Origin: Roseibium denhamense
GTDB taxonomy: Bacteria > Pseudomonadota > Alphaproteobacteria > Rhizobiales > Stappiaceae
Direction of reading: 5' to 3'
DNA length: 64,000 bases
Assembly: GCF_009711415.1 (NCBI RefSeq)
Contig: NZ_SMLZ01000111.1
Location: 124,001 to 188,000 of the forward strand
Shown: one piece after another, positions 17,488-27,297 of the stretch
Numbering within the stretch: position 1 is the stretch's first letter
How the letters are laid out: the number at the start of each line of letters is the position of its first letter
Made by a program: the position numbers and the translations under genes
Notes under the pieces: model-generated
Seen by the model: only the letters and a program-made list of their open reading frames with translations
Told to the model about the DNA's origin: nothing
The model's database searches: none

Positions 17488-19314
17488 TCAGTGCCTATCC
17501 AACTGCTCGAGCTCATCTATAAGCCCTTCGATGACGGCAAGCCCTTTCCGCCAGAAATCTGGCTCAGCAGCGCTCAAACCGAAAGGTGCCAAGAGCTCGC
17601 TATGGTGCTTGGTTCCGCCGGCCTTGAGCAAATCAAAGTACTTGTCTTGAAAGCCCGCATCAGCTTGCTCATAGACGGCATAAAGAGAGTTCACCAGGCA
17701 ATCGCCAAACGCATATGCGTAGACATAGAAAGGTGAATGAATGAAGTGCGGGATATACGTCCAAAAGGTCTCATACCCGTCGTTGAGTTTTACCGCCGGG
17801 CCGAGACTCTCGCTTTGCACCGACATCCAAAGCTCACCAATCTTGTCGGCCGTCAGCTCGCCATTCCGGCGTTCCGTGTGCACCTTGCGCTCAAACGTGT
17901 AGAACGCGATCTGGCGCACGACGGTGTTCAGCATGTCCTCTGCTTTGGACGCCAGCATGTTCTTCTTTTTTTCGGGATTGTCCGCTTTTTCAAGCAAAGA
18001 CTTGAATGTCAGCATTTCCCCAAAGACGCTCGCTGTTTCCGCAAGTGTCAGCGGTGTTGGCGCCATCAGAGGTCCGTTCGCTCCGGCCAACACCTGATGG
18101 ACGCCATGACCCAGTTCATGGGCCAAGGTCATCACATCACGAATTTTGCCCTGGTAATTGAGCAGGACGTACGGATGCGAACTTGGAACAGTGGGATGGG
18201 CAAAGGCGCCTGGCGCCTTTCCGGTGCGCGCGGGTGCATCTATCCAGCCTCTTTCAAAAAAGCGGTTCGCGATTTCGGCCATGTCCGGCGAAAAGCGGCT
18301 ATAGGCTGCAAGCACTGTGTCCTTGGCTTCGGTCCACGGGATAATCCGGGTATCCGCGTCTGGCAACGGCGCGTTCCGGTCCCAAGCATTGAGCTGCTCC
18401 ATGCCCAGCCACTTGGCTTTCATTTTGTAGTAGCGGTGCGAGAGCCGCGGATAGGCCTCGCGGACCGCCAAAACCAGAGCATCAACAACTTCACGTTCGA
18501 CCCGGTTCGACAGATGCCTGTCATCGGCAATATCCGCAAACTTACGCCAGCGGTCGGAAACCTCTTTGTCTTTGGCCAGTGTATTCGTGATCAGGGTGAA
18601 CGTCGGCAGCTGGCGGGAAAACGTCGACTGCAAGGCGTCAAAAGCAGCCTTGCGAACATCACCGGACGGGTCCTGCAACATATTCAGGGTTGGCTCGATA
18701 CCAAGGTCTTGCCCGTCCACCTGGAACGATAGCGACGTCATCGTTTCATCGAAAAGGCGGTTCCAAGCGCCGCTGCCGGTCACTGACTTTTCGTGGAACA
18801 GCTGCTCGACCCGGTCTTCGAGCTGGTAAGGTTTGCCTTTTCGCAGATCCGTGATCCAGGGCCGGTAGTGCGACAGGCCTGCGTCTTCCATGGCCTGATC
18901 CATCACCGCATCGTCGATTCGGTTCATCTCCAGCGTAAAGAATAAAAGATGCGTGCTCGCCGTCGTGATCTGTTCTTGAACATCGCCATAGAACTTCTGC
19001 GTCGCGGGATCGGACGTATTACCGGCATAAACCAGGCCTGCAAACGAGATCAGACGGCCCATGAGATCCTCAAGATCCTCATAGGCACGGATGGCGGTTG
19101 TCAGCCCAAACACGTTTTCTGATGCCAATTGCTCGAGCCGGCCTTTGTAGGAGGTCTCAAACGTCACAGCTCTGCTCAACGCCTCAGAAAGATCACCCTT
19201 CACCTGATCGGAGTCCATCCCGGCGTAAAGATCGGTCAAATCCCATTCCGGTAGACTTCCAAGATCTTCTGCGGCGGCCGTCTTTGGCGAATATACGGGC
19301 TGGTTACGAGGCAT
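17488..19314 (-). CDS. pepF: M3 family oligoendopeptidase F
   Basis: A zinc metallopeptidase of 608 residues that would cut short peptides in the cytoplasm. The zinc site HELGH is at 399-403 and Glu426 in LAETAS is the expected third ligand. The YTSYIPHFIHSPFYVYAYAFG-like region near the C-terminus (IPHFIHSPFYVYAY) supplies the substrate-binding Tyr and His. The length fits PepF (about 600). It heads a leftward pair with the DUF3445 gene. Confidence 0.92.
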   Translation of the reverse strand: MPRNQPVYSPKTAAAEDLGSLPEWDLTDLYAGMDSDQVKGDLSEALSRAVTFETSYKGRLEQLASENVFGLTTAIRAYEDLEDLMGRLISFAGLVYAGNTSDPATQKFYGDVQEQITTASTHLLFFTLEMNRIDDAVMDQAMEDAGLSHYRPWITDLRKGKPYQLEDRVEQLFHEKSVTGSGAWNRLFDETMTSLSFQVDGQDLGIEPTLNMLQDPSGDVRKAAFDALQSTFSRQLPTFTLITNTLAKDKEVSDRWRKFADIADDRHLSNRVEREVVDALVLAVREAYPRLSHRYYKMKAKWLGMEQLNAWDRNAPLPDADTRIIPWTEAKDTVLAAYSRFSPDMAEIANRFFERGWIDAPARTGKAPGAFAHPTVPSSHPYVLLNYQGKIRDVMTLAHELGHGVHQVLAGANGPLMAPTPLTLAETASVFGEMLTFKSLLEKADNPEKKKNMLASKAEDMLNTVVRQIAFYTFERKVHTERRNGELTADKIGELWMSVQSESLGPAVKLNDGYETFWTYIPHFIHSPFYVYAYAFGDCLVNSLYAVYEQADAGFQDKYFDLLKAGGTKHHSELLAPFGLSAAEPDFWRKGLAVIEGLIDELEQLDRH

Positions 19315-19502
19315 TTACAACTCCGGTCAAGACTTTGATTCAGGCGCATCAACACTGTTTTCCGTGAAACTAGTAGGCTGCGGCCACTGCATCCGGCAAT
19401 CAGTATGCCGGATTTTTTTTGAACCGCCATGGAGGAATTGTTTACCCAAATCCGACCAGAATGGTTCGAAACGAGACAAAATCAAATCGGGTAGCGACAA
19501 GA

Positions 19503-21053
19503 ATGCAAGCTGTAAATGGCCGGATCCTGATCGTGGACGATGACCCAATCCAACGGCGGCTTCTGGAGGAGGCGGTCAAGAAGTTTGGGTACAGGTCAAA
19601 ATCCGCCACGAATGGCGCCGAAGCCGTACGGATCATGACCGGCCCGGAAGCGGGGGAGATCGACCTCATTATTCTGGATATGGTCATGCCCGAACTCGAC
19701 GGCTTGGGGGTCCTGGAAAGGCTTCGGTCAGATAAAATTCCCACACCCGTCATTGTTCAGACGGCTCATGGCGGCATTGATACGGTGGTGAGCGTCATGA
19801 ATGCTGGCGCCCAGGATTTTGTCGTCAAGCCGGTCGCGCCCGAACGTTTGAATGTGTCCATTCGCAATCTTCTGAAGACATCGGCTCTGGAAGACGAGAT
19901 TACCCGCATTCGCAAGCATGCCTCAGGCACCTTGACGTTTGCCGACATCATAACGCGTTCAAGCGCCATGGAACGGGTGCTGGATCTTGGCAAGCGGGCG
20001 GCTTCGTCGAACATCCCCATTCTGATCGAAGGTGAAAGCGGCGTCGGCAAGGAGATGATTGCGAGCGCCATTCAAGGTTCCAGTGACCGCAGAAACAAGC
20101 CGCTTGTGACGGTCAACTGCGGAGCCATTCCGGACAGCTTGGTGGAATCAATCCTGTTCGGGCATGAAAAAGGTGCGTTCACAGGCGCAGTCGACAAGCA
20201 TGTCGGCAAATTCCAAGAGGCCCATGGCGGAACTCTTTTTCTGGATGAGGTCGGCGAGCTGCCGCAGGATGTCCAGGTCAAATTGCTGCGCGCGCTACAG
20301 GAAGGTGAAATCGATCCGATTGGTGCACGGCGCCCCGTGAAGGTTGATTTCAGGCTGATATCTGCCACGAACCGGCGGCTGATCGACCAAGTCAAGGACG
20401 GCGCCTTCCGAGAAGACCTTTATTACCGCTTGAACGTCTTTCCGATCTGGATTCCCCCGCTTCGCGACAGGATAGAAGATATTCCGGCGTTAACGCGTCA
20501 TTTTATCGCGCGTTTCGCGGCAGAAGCCGGAAAGCCGCAAGTCGCCGGCATAACGCCTGACGCCCTTGACCTTCTCCAGCAATACAGATGGCCGGGGAAC
20601 ATTCGCCAGCTTGAAAATGCCGTGTTCCGGGCAGTCGTTCTTTGTGATGGCGTTCAGTTGACCGCACATGACTTTCCGCAGGTCACCTCTGCAATGGATT
20701 ATCCTGCGCCGTCGGGCGTCCCATCAAACAGCGCGCCGATAGCAACGCCTGCACCGCACCATGCCCCCGCCCCGCATACACCGGGAACGCAGATAAGCGA
20801 GCCAATCCAGGCGGAGCAGCCGCAGTCCGGCTTCGAGCATCAAGCCCCATTTGGTTTCATGCGCAATCTGGATCATGACGGGCACGTGCGCAAACTCGCT
20901 GATGTTGAGGAAGAGATGATTCGCGCTGCAATCACCCACTACTCGGGCAGAATGACCGAAGTCGCAAAACGGCTAGGCATCGGCCGTTCAACACTTTACC
21001 GCAAACTCAAAGAATACGGCCTCGATGATAATGGCAAGGATGCTGCCGCCTGA
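19503..21053 (+). CDS. Sigma-54-dependent response regulator
   Basis: An NtrC-type regulator of 516 residues. The receiver domain has acidic residues in VDDDP at 11-15, the phosphorylated Asp59 in LDMVMPELDG and Lys109. The AAA+ domain has Walker A GESGVGKE at 177-184, GAFTGA at 224-229 (contact with sigma-54) and Walker B GGTLFLDEV at 242-250. A proline- and alanine-rich linker precedes a C-terminal Fis-type helix-turn-helix (MTEVAKRLGIGRSTLYRKL). No partner kinase is adjacent. The start could also be the ATG at 19461; neither has a clear Shine-Dalgarno. Its targets are unknown. Confidence 0.9.
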   Translation: MQAVNGRILIVDDDPIQRRLLEEAVKKFGYRSKSATNGAEAVRIMTGPEAGEIDLIILDMVMPELDGLGVLERLRSDKIPTPVIVQTAHGGIDTVVSVMNAGAQDFVVKPVAPERLNVSIRNLLKTSALEDEITRIRKHASGTLTFADIITRSSAMERVLDLGKRAASSNIPILIEGESGVGKEMIASAIQGSSDRRNKPLVTVNCGAIPDSLVESILFGHEKGAFTGAVDKHVGKFQEAHGGTLFLDEVGELPQDVQVKLLRALQEGEIDPIGARRPVKVDFRLISATNRRLIDQVKDGAFREDLYYRLNVFPIWIPPLRDRIEDIPALTRHFIARFAAEAGKPQVAGITPDALDLLQQYRWPGNIRQLENAVFRAVVLCDGVQLTAHDFPQVTSAMDYPAPSGVPSNSAPIATPAPHHAPAPHTPGTQISEPIQAEQPQSGFEHQAPFGFMRNLDHDGHVRKLADVEEEMIRAAITHYSGRMTEVAKRLGIGRSTLYRKLKEYGLDDNGKDAAA

Positions 21054-21262
21054 ATTTGGACAATCAGAATGCATTCAACCGGTTGGACGATTTTCGTCAT
21101 AATCATGAGGTATCGGGAGAGCTGGGCCGACGGGCATTGCGGTACATGCTCGTCTCACCGCCGATATGTTACGTTTTTGCCACGATTTCCAAGCGATCGT
21201 TTTTAAGGTAAAAACTTCTTAACTTGCGGTGGCTAATGTACGGCTCCTGCTGGGGAGCATCG

Positions 21263-23080
21263 ATGGGCGGCAAGCCATCAAAACGGCGAGACTTGAGAGT
21301 GCTGAAACGGTTAGGTGAATTGAGCGCCGTCGTCTGGATGAAGCGCGCTGCAATAGCGCTCGGAGCTGCTGCTATTCTGGCAACGGGTTTTAGCATCTCC
21401 GCTCTTGCAGAAACCCGCACACTGAAGCTCTACAACACGCATACCAAGGAACGGGTGTCGATCACATTCAAGAAGAATGGGCGGTATCTGTCTGGCGGCC
21501 TGCGCGAAGCGAACCGATTCCTGCGCGATTGGCGCCGTAACGAAATCACAAAAATTGATCCCGAACTGCTGGATCTTGTTTGGGAAGTCTATCGGAAAGT
21601 GGGCGCCCGGGACTACATTCACGTCGTCTCAAGCTACCGTTCGCCGGCAACCAATAATATGTTGCGGAAACGGTCCTCTGGCGTGGCCCGGAACAGCCAG
21701 CACACCCTTGGCAAGGCCATGGACTTCTACATTCCCGGTGTAAAGGTCTCCAAGTTGCGGGCAGCAGGCTTACGTAAGCAAGTCGGCGGAGTTGGTTATT
21801 ATCCGCGCTCAGGCTCGCCATTTGTTCATTTGGATACCGGCAGTGTTCGCCACTGGCCGAAGATGAGCCGCTCTCAGCTCGCGAGAGTGTTTCCGAATGG
21901 CAAGACATTGCATATCCCGTCCGATGGCAAGCCGATGAAGGGGTACAAGGTTGCCCTGGCCGAAGCGAAGTCCGGCAACAGGCGGAAATCCAGACCAACA
22001 ATTGTCGCATCACGAGACACATCGACATCGCGGCCAGCAAACACACGCAACCAATCACTAACCAACAGCCGCGAGGACACGACGACTTCTGGCAGAGAAG
22101 CTCCTGAAGGCGGAAATCTTTTTGCCCGCCTCTTTGGCGGGGCCGGGGACAATCAGGAAACGGCAACGCGGCCAGGGGCAATCGGCAACCAGCCGGCTCG
22201 CGCGGTAGCTTCCGCCCCCTCACCGATCGTCGACAATCCGCCCGTACCAGTGAAAAAATTTATCGACGTGCCTGACGAGCCAACAACACCGATAGTTGTT
22301 GCAAGCGCAGCTCCAACGCTTAAGCCGGAAACCGAGCTGTCGGCAACTGCTGCGGTTGTTGCGAGCGCGTCTCCGCCCCCCGCCCCGAACACGCTGGATG
22401 CCCAGCGCCAAACACTTGAGACCGGAGGACCGGCTGCCGCAAGCCAGCCGCTTGACGCAAGGTTCCAGATCGCAAGGGCGCCTGCCGAAAAACCGACACC
22501 TAGCTTGAGCGCTGCAGCACAGGAAGCGGCTGCTGAATTGGGGCTTTCCACAACTGCAACGCCGCGGGCGGCACCTGCCGGAGATGCAGTCGCTGCGATT
22601 GCCGCAGCCACCGGCACGGCGCCTCCGTCTCCTGCACCGGCCCCGCGCCCGGAAACGACGCTTGCCTATGCATCTCCCACCGCAACACCTCCAGCGCTTG
22701 AACGCAGTTTACGGCCGTCAGTTTCGCCGGACACACCGCAAGCAGCACGCCCCTCACGAGCCGTGGAGGAAAACCGGAACCGGCCTGCAACCGCCTCTGT
22801 TTCGGGCCGCATTCCGAAAGACCAGATCGTCGATCCTTTAGCAGGGTTCGCCAGCTTGCCCGACAAAAGTGAACCTGCCCTTCTTTCCGGCACAGGGACA
22901 ACACGCCACCAGGATTTCGCTTGGCTGAGCCACCCCAACCAAAGGCAGATGGAAAACGTGATGCTCCCAGGAAACAGGTTTGTATCGGCCTCCTTCGAGC
23001 GCAGGCCATACGGCAATCTGCGAACGGACCGGTTTGATGGACCAGCCATTGTTGTGCTGCCGATCCGATACGCACGCTAA
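21263..23080 (+). CDS. Periplasmic DUF882/M15-type peptidase with long disordered tail
   Basis: A 605-residue secreted protein. After a signal segment (MKRAAIALGAAAILATGF, cut near ALAE) comes a DUF882 (YcbK-like) domain. HTLGKAMDF carries the first zinc-binding His and Asp, and VHLD carries the second His, as in M15 D,D/L,D-peptidases of the cell wall. The second half (about residues 230-590) is rich in Pro, Ala, Thr and Ser and looks disordered. GGGGAG precedes the ATG at 21263; Met at 21338 directly before the signal segment is the alternative. A cell-wall trimming role is inferred. Confidence 0.82.
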   Translation: MGGKPSKRRDLRVLKRLGELSAVVWMKRAAIALGAAAILATGFSISALAETRTLKLYNTHTKERVSITFKKNGRYLSGGLREANRFLRDWRRNEITKIDPELLDLVWEVYRKVGARDYIHVVSSYRSPATNNMLRKRSSGVARNSQHTLGKAMDFYIPGVKVSKLRAAGLRKQVGGVGYYPRSGSPFVHLDTGSVRHWPKMSRSQLARVFPNGKTLHIPSDGKPMKGYKVALAEAKSGNRRKSRPTIVASRDTSTSRPANTRNQSLTNSREDTTTSGREAPEGGNLFARLFGGAGDNQETATRPGAIGNQPARAVASAPSPIVDNPPVPVKKFIDVPDEPTTPIVVASAAPTLKPETELSATAAVVASASPPPAPNTLDAQRQTLETGGPAAASQPLDARFQIARAPAEKPTPSLSAAAQEAAAELGLSTTATPRAAPAGDAVAAIAAATGTAPPSPAPAPRPETTLAYASPTATPPALERSLRPSVSPDTPQAARPSRAVEENRNRPATASVSGRIPKDQIVDPLAGFASLPDKSEPALLSGTGTTRHQDFAWLSHPNQRQMENVMLPGNRFVSASFERRPYGNLRTDRFDGPAIVVLPIRYAR

Positions 23081-23099
23081 TCCTCGTTCATTCAAACAA

Positions 23100-23127
23100 A
23101 AAAAGAGCGGCATCAGCCGCTCTTTTT
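23100..23127. terminator. Bidirectional terminator, DUF882 / gapR
   Basis: Near-perfect stem aaaaagagcggc (23100-23111) / gccgctcttttt (23116-23127) with a 4-base loop. It has T runs in both directions and serves the two convergent genes. Confidence 0.92.
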
Positions 23128-23146
23128 GTTTCTAAGGCTGGAAGGA

Positions 23147-23410
23147 CTAACCTTCGGCAGGCGCGCCGGCCATACCGAGCGCGTGCAGATAAAGATCAAG
23201 CACAGCCTCTTCTTCTTCGCGCTCGTGCGGCTGCTTCTTGCGAAGCGAAACAACCTTCCGCAGAATCTTCACATCGTAGCCATTGCCCTTTGCTTCCGCA
23301 TAGACATCCTTGATGTCGTCGGCAATGACTTTTTTCTCTTCTTCAAGCCGCTCAATGCGTTCGATGAATGCACGCAGTTGATCTGCGGCCACTCCACCCG
23401 GATCGGACAT
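23147..23410 (-). CDS. gapR: GapR-type DUF2312 nucleoid-associated protein
   Basis: An 87-residue DUF2312/UPF0335 protein. The block [18 protein letters not shown] then [16 protein letters not shown] and LDLYLHALG matches Caulobacter GapR, an essential AT-rich DNA-binding protein that tracks overtwisted DNA and stimulates topoisomerases. The N-terminal helix forms the coiled coil and the [12 protein letters not shown] segment the DNA-contacting face. It is a single gene with a strong terminator. Confidence 0.88.
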   Translation of the reverse strand: MSDPGGVAADQLRAFIERIERLEEEKKVIADDIKDVYAEAKGNGYDVKILRKVVSLRKKQPHEREEEEAVLDLYLHALGMAGAPAEG

Positions 23411-23545
23411 GAGTGTACAACTCCTTCTTGTTTTTCTCGCGTTTGCTGATGATCCGCATGATCGGCGGAATTAGGACGACGCGGGCCGTGCCGTGCCAGT
23501 TTTGCGCCTTACCGTCAAGACGCATTAGACACGGACGCCCCCCTG

Positions 23546-23842
23546 TCAGTTATGGGTGTTGCTCTTCTCAAAGGCTGCCTTTTGCTCGGCTGTCGCTTCC
23601 GTCTGATACTTGCTCTTCCACTCGTCATAAGGCATGCCGTAAACGAGCTCGCGGGCCCCGGCCTTATCAAGATCAAGACCTTTCTCGGCTGCAGCGTCCT
23701 GGTACCAGTTTGAAAGGCAATTGCGGCAAAACCCTGCCAGATTCATCATGTCTATATTCTGAACATCCGTGCGTGCGCGCAGATGCTCCACAAGACGCCG
23801 GAAAACCGCAGCTTCGAGCTCGAGCTTTTCTTGATCATCCAT
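23546..23842 (-). CDS. DUF1244 family protein
   Basis: A 98-residue protein of unknown function, recognised from AAVFRRLVEHLRARTDVQNIDMMNLAGFC, in short RRLVEHLR and NIDMMNLAGFCRNCLSNWY, and ELVYGMPYDEWK. The FCRNC pair could bind metal or form a disulfide. AAAGGA lies about ten bases before the ATG at 23842. It follows the N-formylglutamate amidohydrolase by 34 bases on the same strand, so they are likely one unit. Confidence 0.82.
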   Translation of the reverse strand: MDDQEKLELEAAVFRRLVEHLRARTDVQNIDMMNLAGFCRNCLSNWYQDAAAEKGLDLDKAGARELVYGMPYDEWKSKYQTEATAEQKAAFEKSNTHN

Positions 23843-23876
23843 ATCCAGGGTCCTTTTCATCCAACAAGCGGTGGTT

Positions 23877-24695
23877 TCAGTCGGCATCGCACCGGGAGCG
23901 AAAGAACTGAATGGTTCGGCACTCCGCATCCTGTGCGATTTCTCTCAATATTGGCTCCAAACGGCCCGCCCATTCCAGCTGTCCACCCGTGTTGGCTATG
24001 AGGTCCTGGCGAAGCTCCAGAAGCACTTGAGACAGACCGCGGCGGGTTGCATGCCGGTACATTGTGTCGTTTTTGAGCGCTCCATCATAAGGCTCATTAT
24101 CACCGACAACCAGATCAGGTTGCCGGCGCAAACCATCAAGCATTAGCCTTACAGCCCTTGGATCGCTGTCCCACAAAACCGTTGCATGCCATGGACGCGG
24201 AACACCGCGCCACACCGGTGTGAAGCTGTGGATGGAAACCACAACCGGCGGCGGCGCAGACTGAAGCGACAGGTCAAGCGTTGTCTCGATCAGATCGTGA
24301 TAGGGCTTGTGAAAACGGCTGATACGGCGCTCTCGTTCTTTCTGATCGGCATGTGCATTTCCTGGAACGACGGCGCCATCTGACAACCGCATCAAGAGCG
24401 TTGGATCGTCCTCCCCACGATTTGGATCGATCAGCAATCGGGAATAGGTTGTCAGGCAAGCCGGGGCATTCAAACGCTTTGCAAGTTCAAGCGTCACGGC
24501 ACGGGCCCCTATGTCATAACCAATGTGCCGTTCAAACTGCTCAGCCGGCACGCCTAGATCACCATATTCGGGCGGCACGGCATTTGACGCATGGTCGCAG
24601 AGCAGAAGAAGGCCGGACCCAGGATCTCCAGTCACATACTCATAGGGCGGAAAATCAATCGCGGACGGGTCTGCTGCTTGGTTCATCTTTGCCAT
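23877..24695 (-). CDS. N-formylglutamate amidohydrolase family protein (copy 1)
   Basis: A 272-residue member of the FGase family, which removes the formyl group from N-formylglutamate at the end of the formiminoglutamate branch of histidine breakdown. LLLLCDHASNAVPPEYG near residue 30, GYDIGA, VVVSIHSFTPVWRG and VGDNEPYDG carry the expected metal-binding His, Asp and Glu. The start is uncertain: ATG at 24695 or 24686. No hut genes are nearby, and a second family member lies at 30.2 kb, so this one may act on another N-acyl amino acid. Confidence 0.82.
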   Translation of the reverse strand: MAKMNQAADPSAIDFPPYEYVTGDPGSGLLLLCDHASNAVPPEYGDLGVPAEQFERHIGYDIGARAVTLELAKRLNAPACLTTYSRLLIDPNRGEDDPTLLMRLSDGAVVPGNAHADQKERERRISRFHKPYHDLIETTLDLSLQSAPPPVVVSIHSFTPVWRGVPRPWHATVLWDSDPRAVRLMLDGLRRQPDLVVGDNEPYDGALKNDTMYRHATRRGLSQVLLELRQDLIANTGGQLEWAGRLEPILREIAQDAECRTIQFFRSRCDAD

Positions 24696-25289
24696 TTTAT
24701 CAGTTGAGCGGCTCTCGGACGCTGACCTATCAGGATTTGCATGTGTTTTGGACAAAAAACGCATCTCGCCAGACATCGAACAGCAATCCTCGCGCGAGGC
24801 CCGCGAGGTAATCACAGCGTGGTCCGCCAGCTTTCAATCCCTGCGTTCAAGGTCTCCAGCATCCGGGTTCAACTCAAAACACCAGGCCCGGTTTTTAAAC
24901 CGGCCGACATGTTTCGTAGGGGCAGCTTAAAGGGGCGCAATGCTCTATTCAGGGCCGCTCATTTGACACTTCAGAATATGGTCTGATTGCAATCATCGAT
25001 CATGGCGGAAATTGAAGCGAATCGATCAATCTGAGGTGGGTAAAATGATGCTACCGGATTGCCGCCTAAACGAAATTCCTCGTGGATAGCAATGCTTTAT
25101 ATACCATTTTCCGATCGCTAGGCATCATGGATGCCGCTTTGGTCATGTTCCCGCCCCAATTGTCCAGTCATAGGAGACCTTGGAAACCTGCGGCTTTCAT
25201 GCCGTGGGATTTTCGTGCATAAGGATGGGCGAAAGCACCAACATATCTTGTTAACGACGTTGACAAGCCCCCCTTGTCCACGCAAAAAG
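24696..25289. other. Long intergenic region before DUF1036-pyk
   Basis: About 590 bases without a supported gene, the second-longest gap. It holds a 10-bp palindrome gattgcaatc at 24985-24994 followed by atcgat. A tiny frame of 14 codons lies at 25045-25089 with GAGGTGG before its ATG; this could be a leader peptide but has no other support. Divergent promoters for the amidohydrolase and DUF1036-pyk must lie here. Confidence 0.4.
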
Positions 25290-25814
25290 CGAATGTCTAA
25301 CAAGCAGCAAAGTGAACGACTGCATATGTTTAAGGTACGGGAACGGCGCCAGGGACGGCCTCGGGCACATTGCTTTGTGTCTATGCCGACGGCGACTGTA
25401 TGTCTCCTGAGCCTTTTGCTGCTTCCTGCACTCAGTGGTGAGGCAAAAGCCGACTTGCGTCTGTGTAACAAGACAGACAGCCAGGTCGGCGTAGCAATCG
25501 GATACAAGGATAATGCCGATTGGGTCACCGAGGGCTGGTGGAACCTTTCCTCCAACACCTGTGAAACACTGGTGCCGGGCGCTTTGGTGTCACGATACTA
25601 TTACATCTACGCAGTTGACTATGATCAGTTCGGCGAGTGGGGCGGGCGCGCGTTCATGTGCACCCGTGAAAAGGAATTCACCATTCGCGGGATCGAGGAT
25701 TGCGTGGCTCGCGGCTATGAGCGGACAGGCTTTTTTGAAATCGACACGGGCGAACAGAGCAGCTGGACGGTCCAGCTGACAGAACCCGTGCAACAAGGGA
25801 CAGGTGGGCGATGA
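25290..25814 (+). CDS. DUF1036 secreted protein
   Basis: A protein of about 174 residues with a hydrophobic signal segment (TVCLLSLLLLPALSG) and cleavage near AKA-DL, then a DUF1036 domain: RLCNKTDSQVGVAIGY, EGWWNL, YYYIYAVDY, FMCTREKEFTIRG. Four cysteines suggest disulfides in the periplasm. The family role is unknown. The start could be the ATG at 25290, 25326 or 25383; none has a strong Shine-Dalgarno. Its end overlaps the pyk start by four bases (ATGA), so translation is coupled. Confidence 0.8.
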   Translation, partial: RMSNKQQSERLHMFKVRERRQGRPRAHCFVSMPTATVCLLSLLLLPALSGEAKADLRLCNKTDSQVGVAIGYKDNADWVTEGWWNLSSNTCETLVPGALVSRYYYIYAVDYDQFGEWGGRAFMCTREKEFTIRGIEDCVARGYERTGFFEIDTGEQSSWTVQLTEPVQQGTGGR

Positions 25815-27247
25815 GGCGAAACCGGCGAGTCAAAATTCTAGCAACTCTCGGTCCCTCCTCCTCAGAACAAGACATCATCGAAAAACTGTATCGCTCGGGT
25901 GCGGACGTGTTCCGCATCAACATGAGCCATACTGATCATGATCGTCTGAAGATGCTGGTCAGCCGCATCCGGACTGTGGAAGAGAATATAGGGCGTCCGA
26001 TCGGCATATTGGCTGATCTTCAAGGACCCAAACTGCGCGTGGGAACGTTTTCAGACGGACCTGTGATGCTTGAAAATGGCGCAAAGTTTACTCTCGACGC
26101 CGACACGTCGGACGGGGACGTAAACCGGGTTCACTTGCCCCATCCGGAAATTCTCCAAGCGCTGGAACCGGGACACCGGCTCCTCCTGGATGACGGAAAA
26201 ATTCAACTCAAGGTCATTGAGGCGAACCCGACGAAGGCCGTGACCGAAGTCGTTGTTGGCGGAAAATTGTCGAACCGGAAAGGCGTCAGCGTCCCGGACT
26301 CGGAAATTGCGACCAGCGCGATGACGGAGAAGGACCACAAGGATCTGATCGCCGCCCTGGATCAGAATGTCGACTGGGTTGCGTTGTCTTTCGTTCAACG
26401 GCCGGATGATCTGGCTGAAGTCCGCAAGATTACCCGCGGACGCGCCGGGGTTCTGGCGAAGATCGAAAAACCGCAGGCAATTGGCCGCCTGGACGAAATA
26501 ATCGAGCTATCTGATGCGATCATGGTCGCCCGGGGAGATCTGGGCGTTGAAATGCCGCTGGAGCAGGTTCCCGGCCTTCAAAAGCGCATCACGAGAGCCT
26601 GCCGCCGCGCCGGCAAGCCGGTTGTTGTTGCAACCCAGATGCTGGAATCGATGATCACCTCACCGGTACCGACCCGCGCTGAAGTATCGGATGTTGCAAC
26701 GGCTGTTTTTGAAGGCGCGGACGCGGTCATGCTCTCCGCCGAATCTGCTGCAGGCGATTTCCCGGTTGAAGCCGTGACCACCATGGACAAGATTGCGCAG
26801 CAAGTGGAGCAGGATTCCAACTACCGCAACATCATCCACTCGCAACGGACCGACCCGGAAGCCACCGGCGCCGATGCAATCTCAGCCGCAGCGCGGCAGA
26901 TTGCGGAAACACTCAACCTGGCGGCCGTCGTTTGTTACACGACATCAGGGGCAACAGGCCTGAGGGCATCGCGTGAACGCCCTGCCTCTCCGGTGATTGT
27001 TCTGTCGCCGGTTCTTTCAACAGCCCGCCGCCTTTCCCTTGGCTGGGGTCTGCACTGCGTTGTCAGTGAAGATGCAGCCAATGAGGAAGATATGATCGAC
27101 CGTGCCTGCCGGATATCCTATTCAGAGGATTTCGCGAAGCCGGGCCAGCGGATCATCATCACGGCCGGTGTTCCGTTTGGAACCCCCGGATCAACCAACA
27201 TGTTGCGGATTGCGTTCGTTGGGAACGACGGCCAAGGTGGCATTTGA
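25811..27247 (+). CDS. pyk: Pyruvate kinase
   Basis: Pyruvate kinase of 478 residues, converting phosphoenolpyruvate and ADP to pyruvate and ATP. KILATLGPSS opens the barrel, INMSH holds the substrate-binding region, KIEKPQAI supplies the catalytic lysine, MVARGDLGVE binds metal and CTSG-like TTSGATGLRASRERP lies in the C-terminal domain. Expected length is about 470-480. It overlaps the DUF1036 gene by four bases and ends before a strong terminator. Confidence 0.97.
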   Translation: MRRNRRVKILATLGPSSSEQDIIEKLYRSGADVFRINMSHTDHDRLKMLVSRIRTVEENIGRPIGILADLQGPKLRVGTFSDGPVMLENGAKFTLDADTSDGDVNRVHLPHPEILQALEPGHRLLLDDGKIQLKVIEANPTKAVTEVVVGGKLSNRKGVSVPDSEIATSAMTEKDHKDLIAALDQNVDWVALSFVQRPDDLAEVRKITRGRAGVLAKIEKPQAIGRLDEIIELSDAIMVARGDLGVEMPLEQVPGLQKRITRACRRAGKPVVVATQMLESMITSPVPTRAEVSDVATAVFEGADAVMLSAESAAGDFPVEAVTTMDKIAQQVEQDSNYRNIIHSQRTDPEATGADAISAAARQIAETLNLAAVVCYTTSGATGLRASRERPASPVIVLSPVLSTARRLSLGWGLHCVVSEDAANEEDMIDRACRISYSEDFAKPGQRIIITAGVPFGTPGSTNMLRIAFVGNDGQGGI

Positions 27248-27273
27248 CGATCTAATCGTTTCGCATGCTCACA

Positions 27274-27297
27274 AAGGCGGCTTCGGCCGCCTTTTTT
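27274..27297 (+). terminator. Terminator of pyk
   Basis: Stem aaggcggc (27274-27281) / gccgcctt (27286-27293-ish) with a short tcg loop and a run of six T. The stop codon of the convergent hydrolase lies inside this T run. Confidence 0.9.

Noticed and set aside
24985-24994. Palindrome gattgcaatc in the long gap before DUF1036
   Set aside because: A single 10-bp palindrome is expected by chance in this length and is not repeated; kept only as a note in the gap entry.
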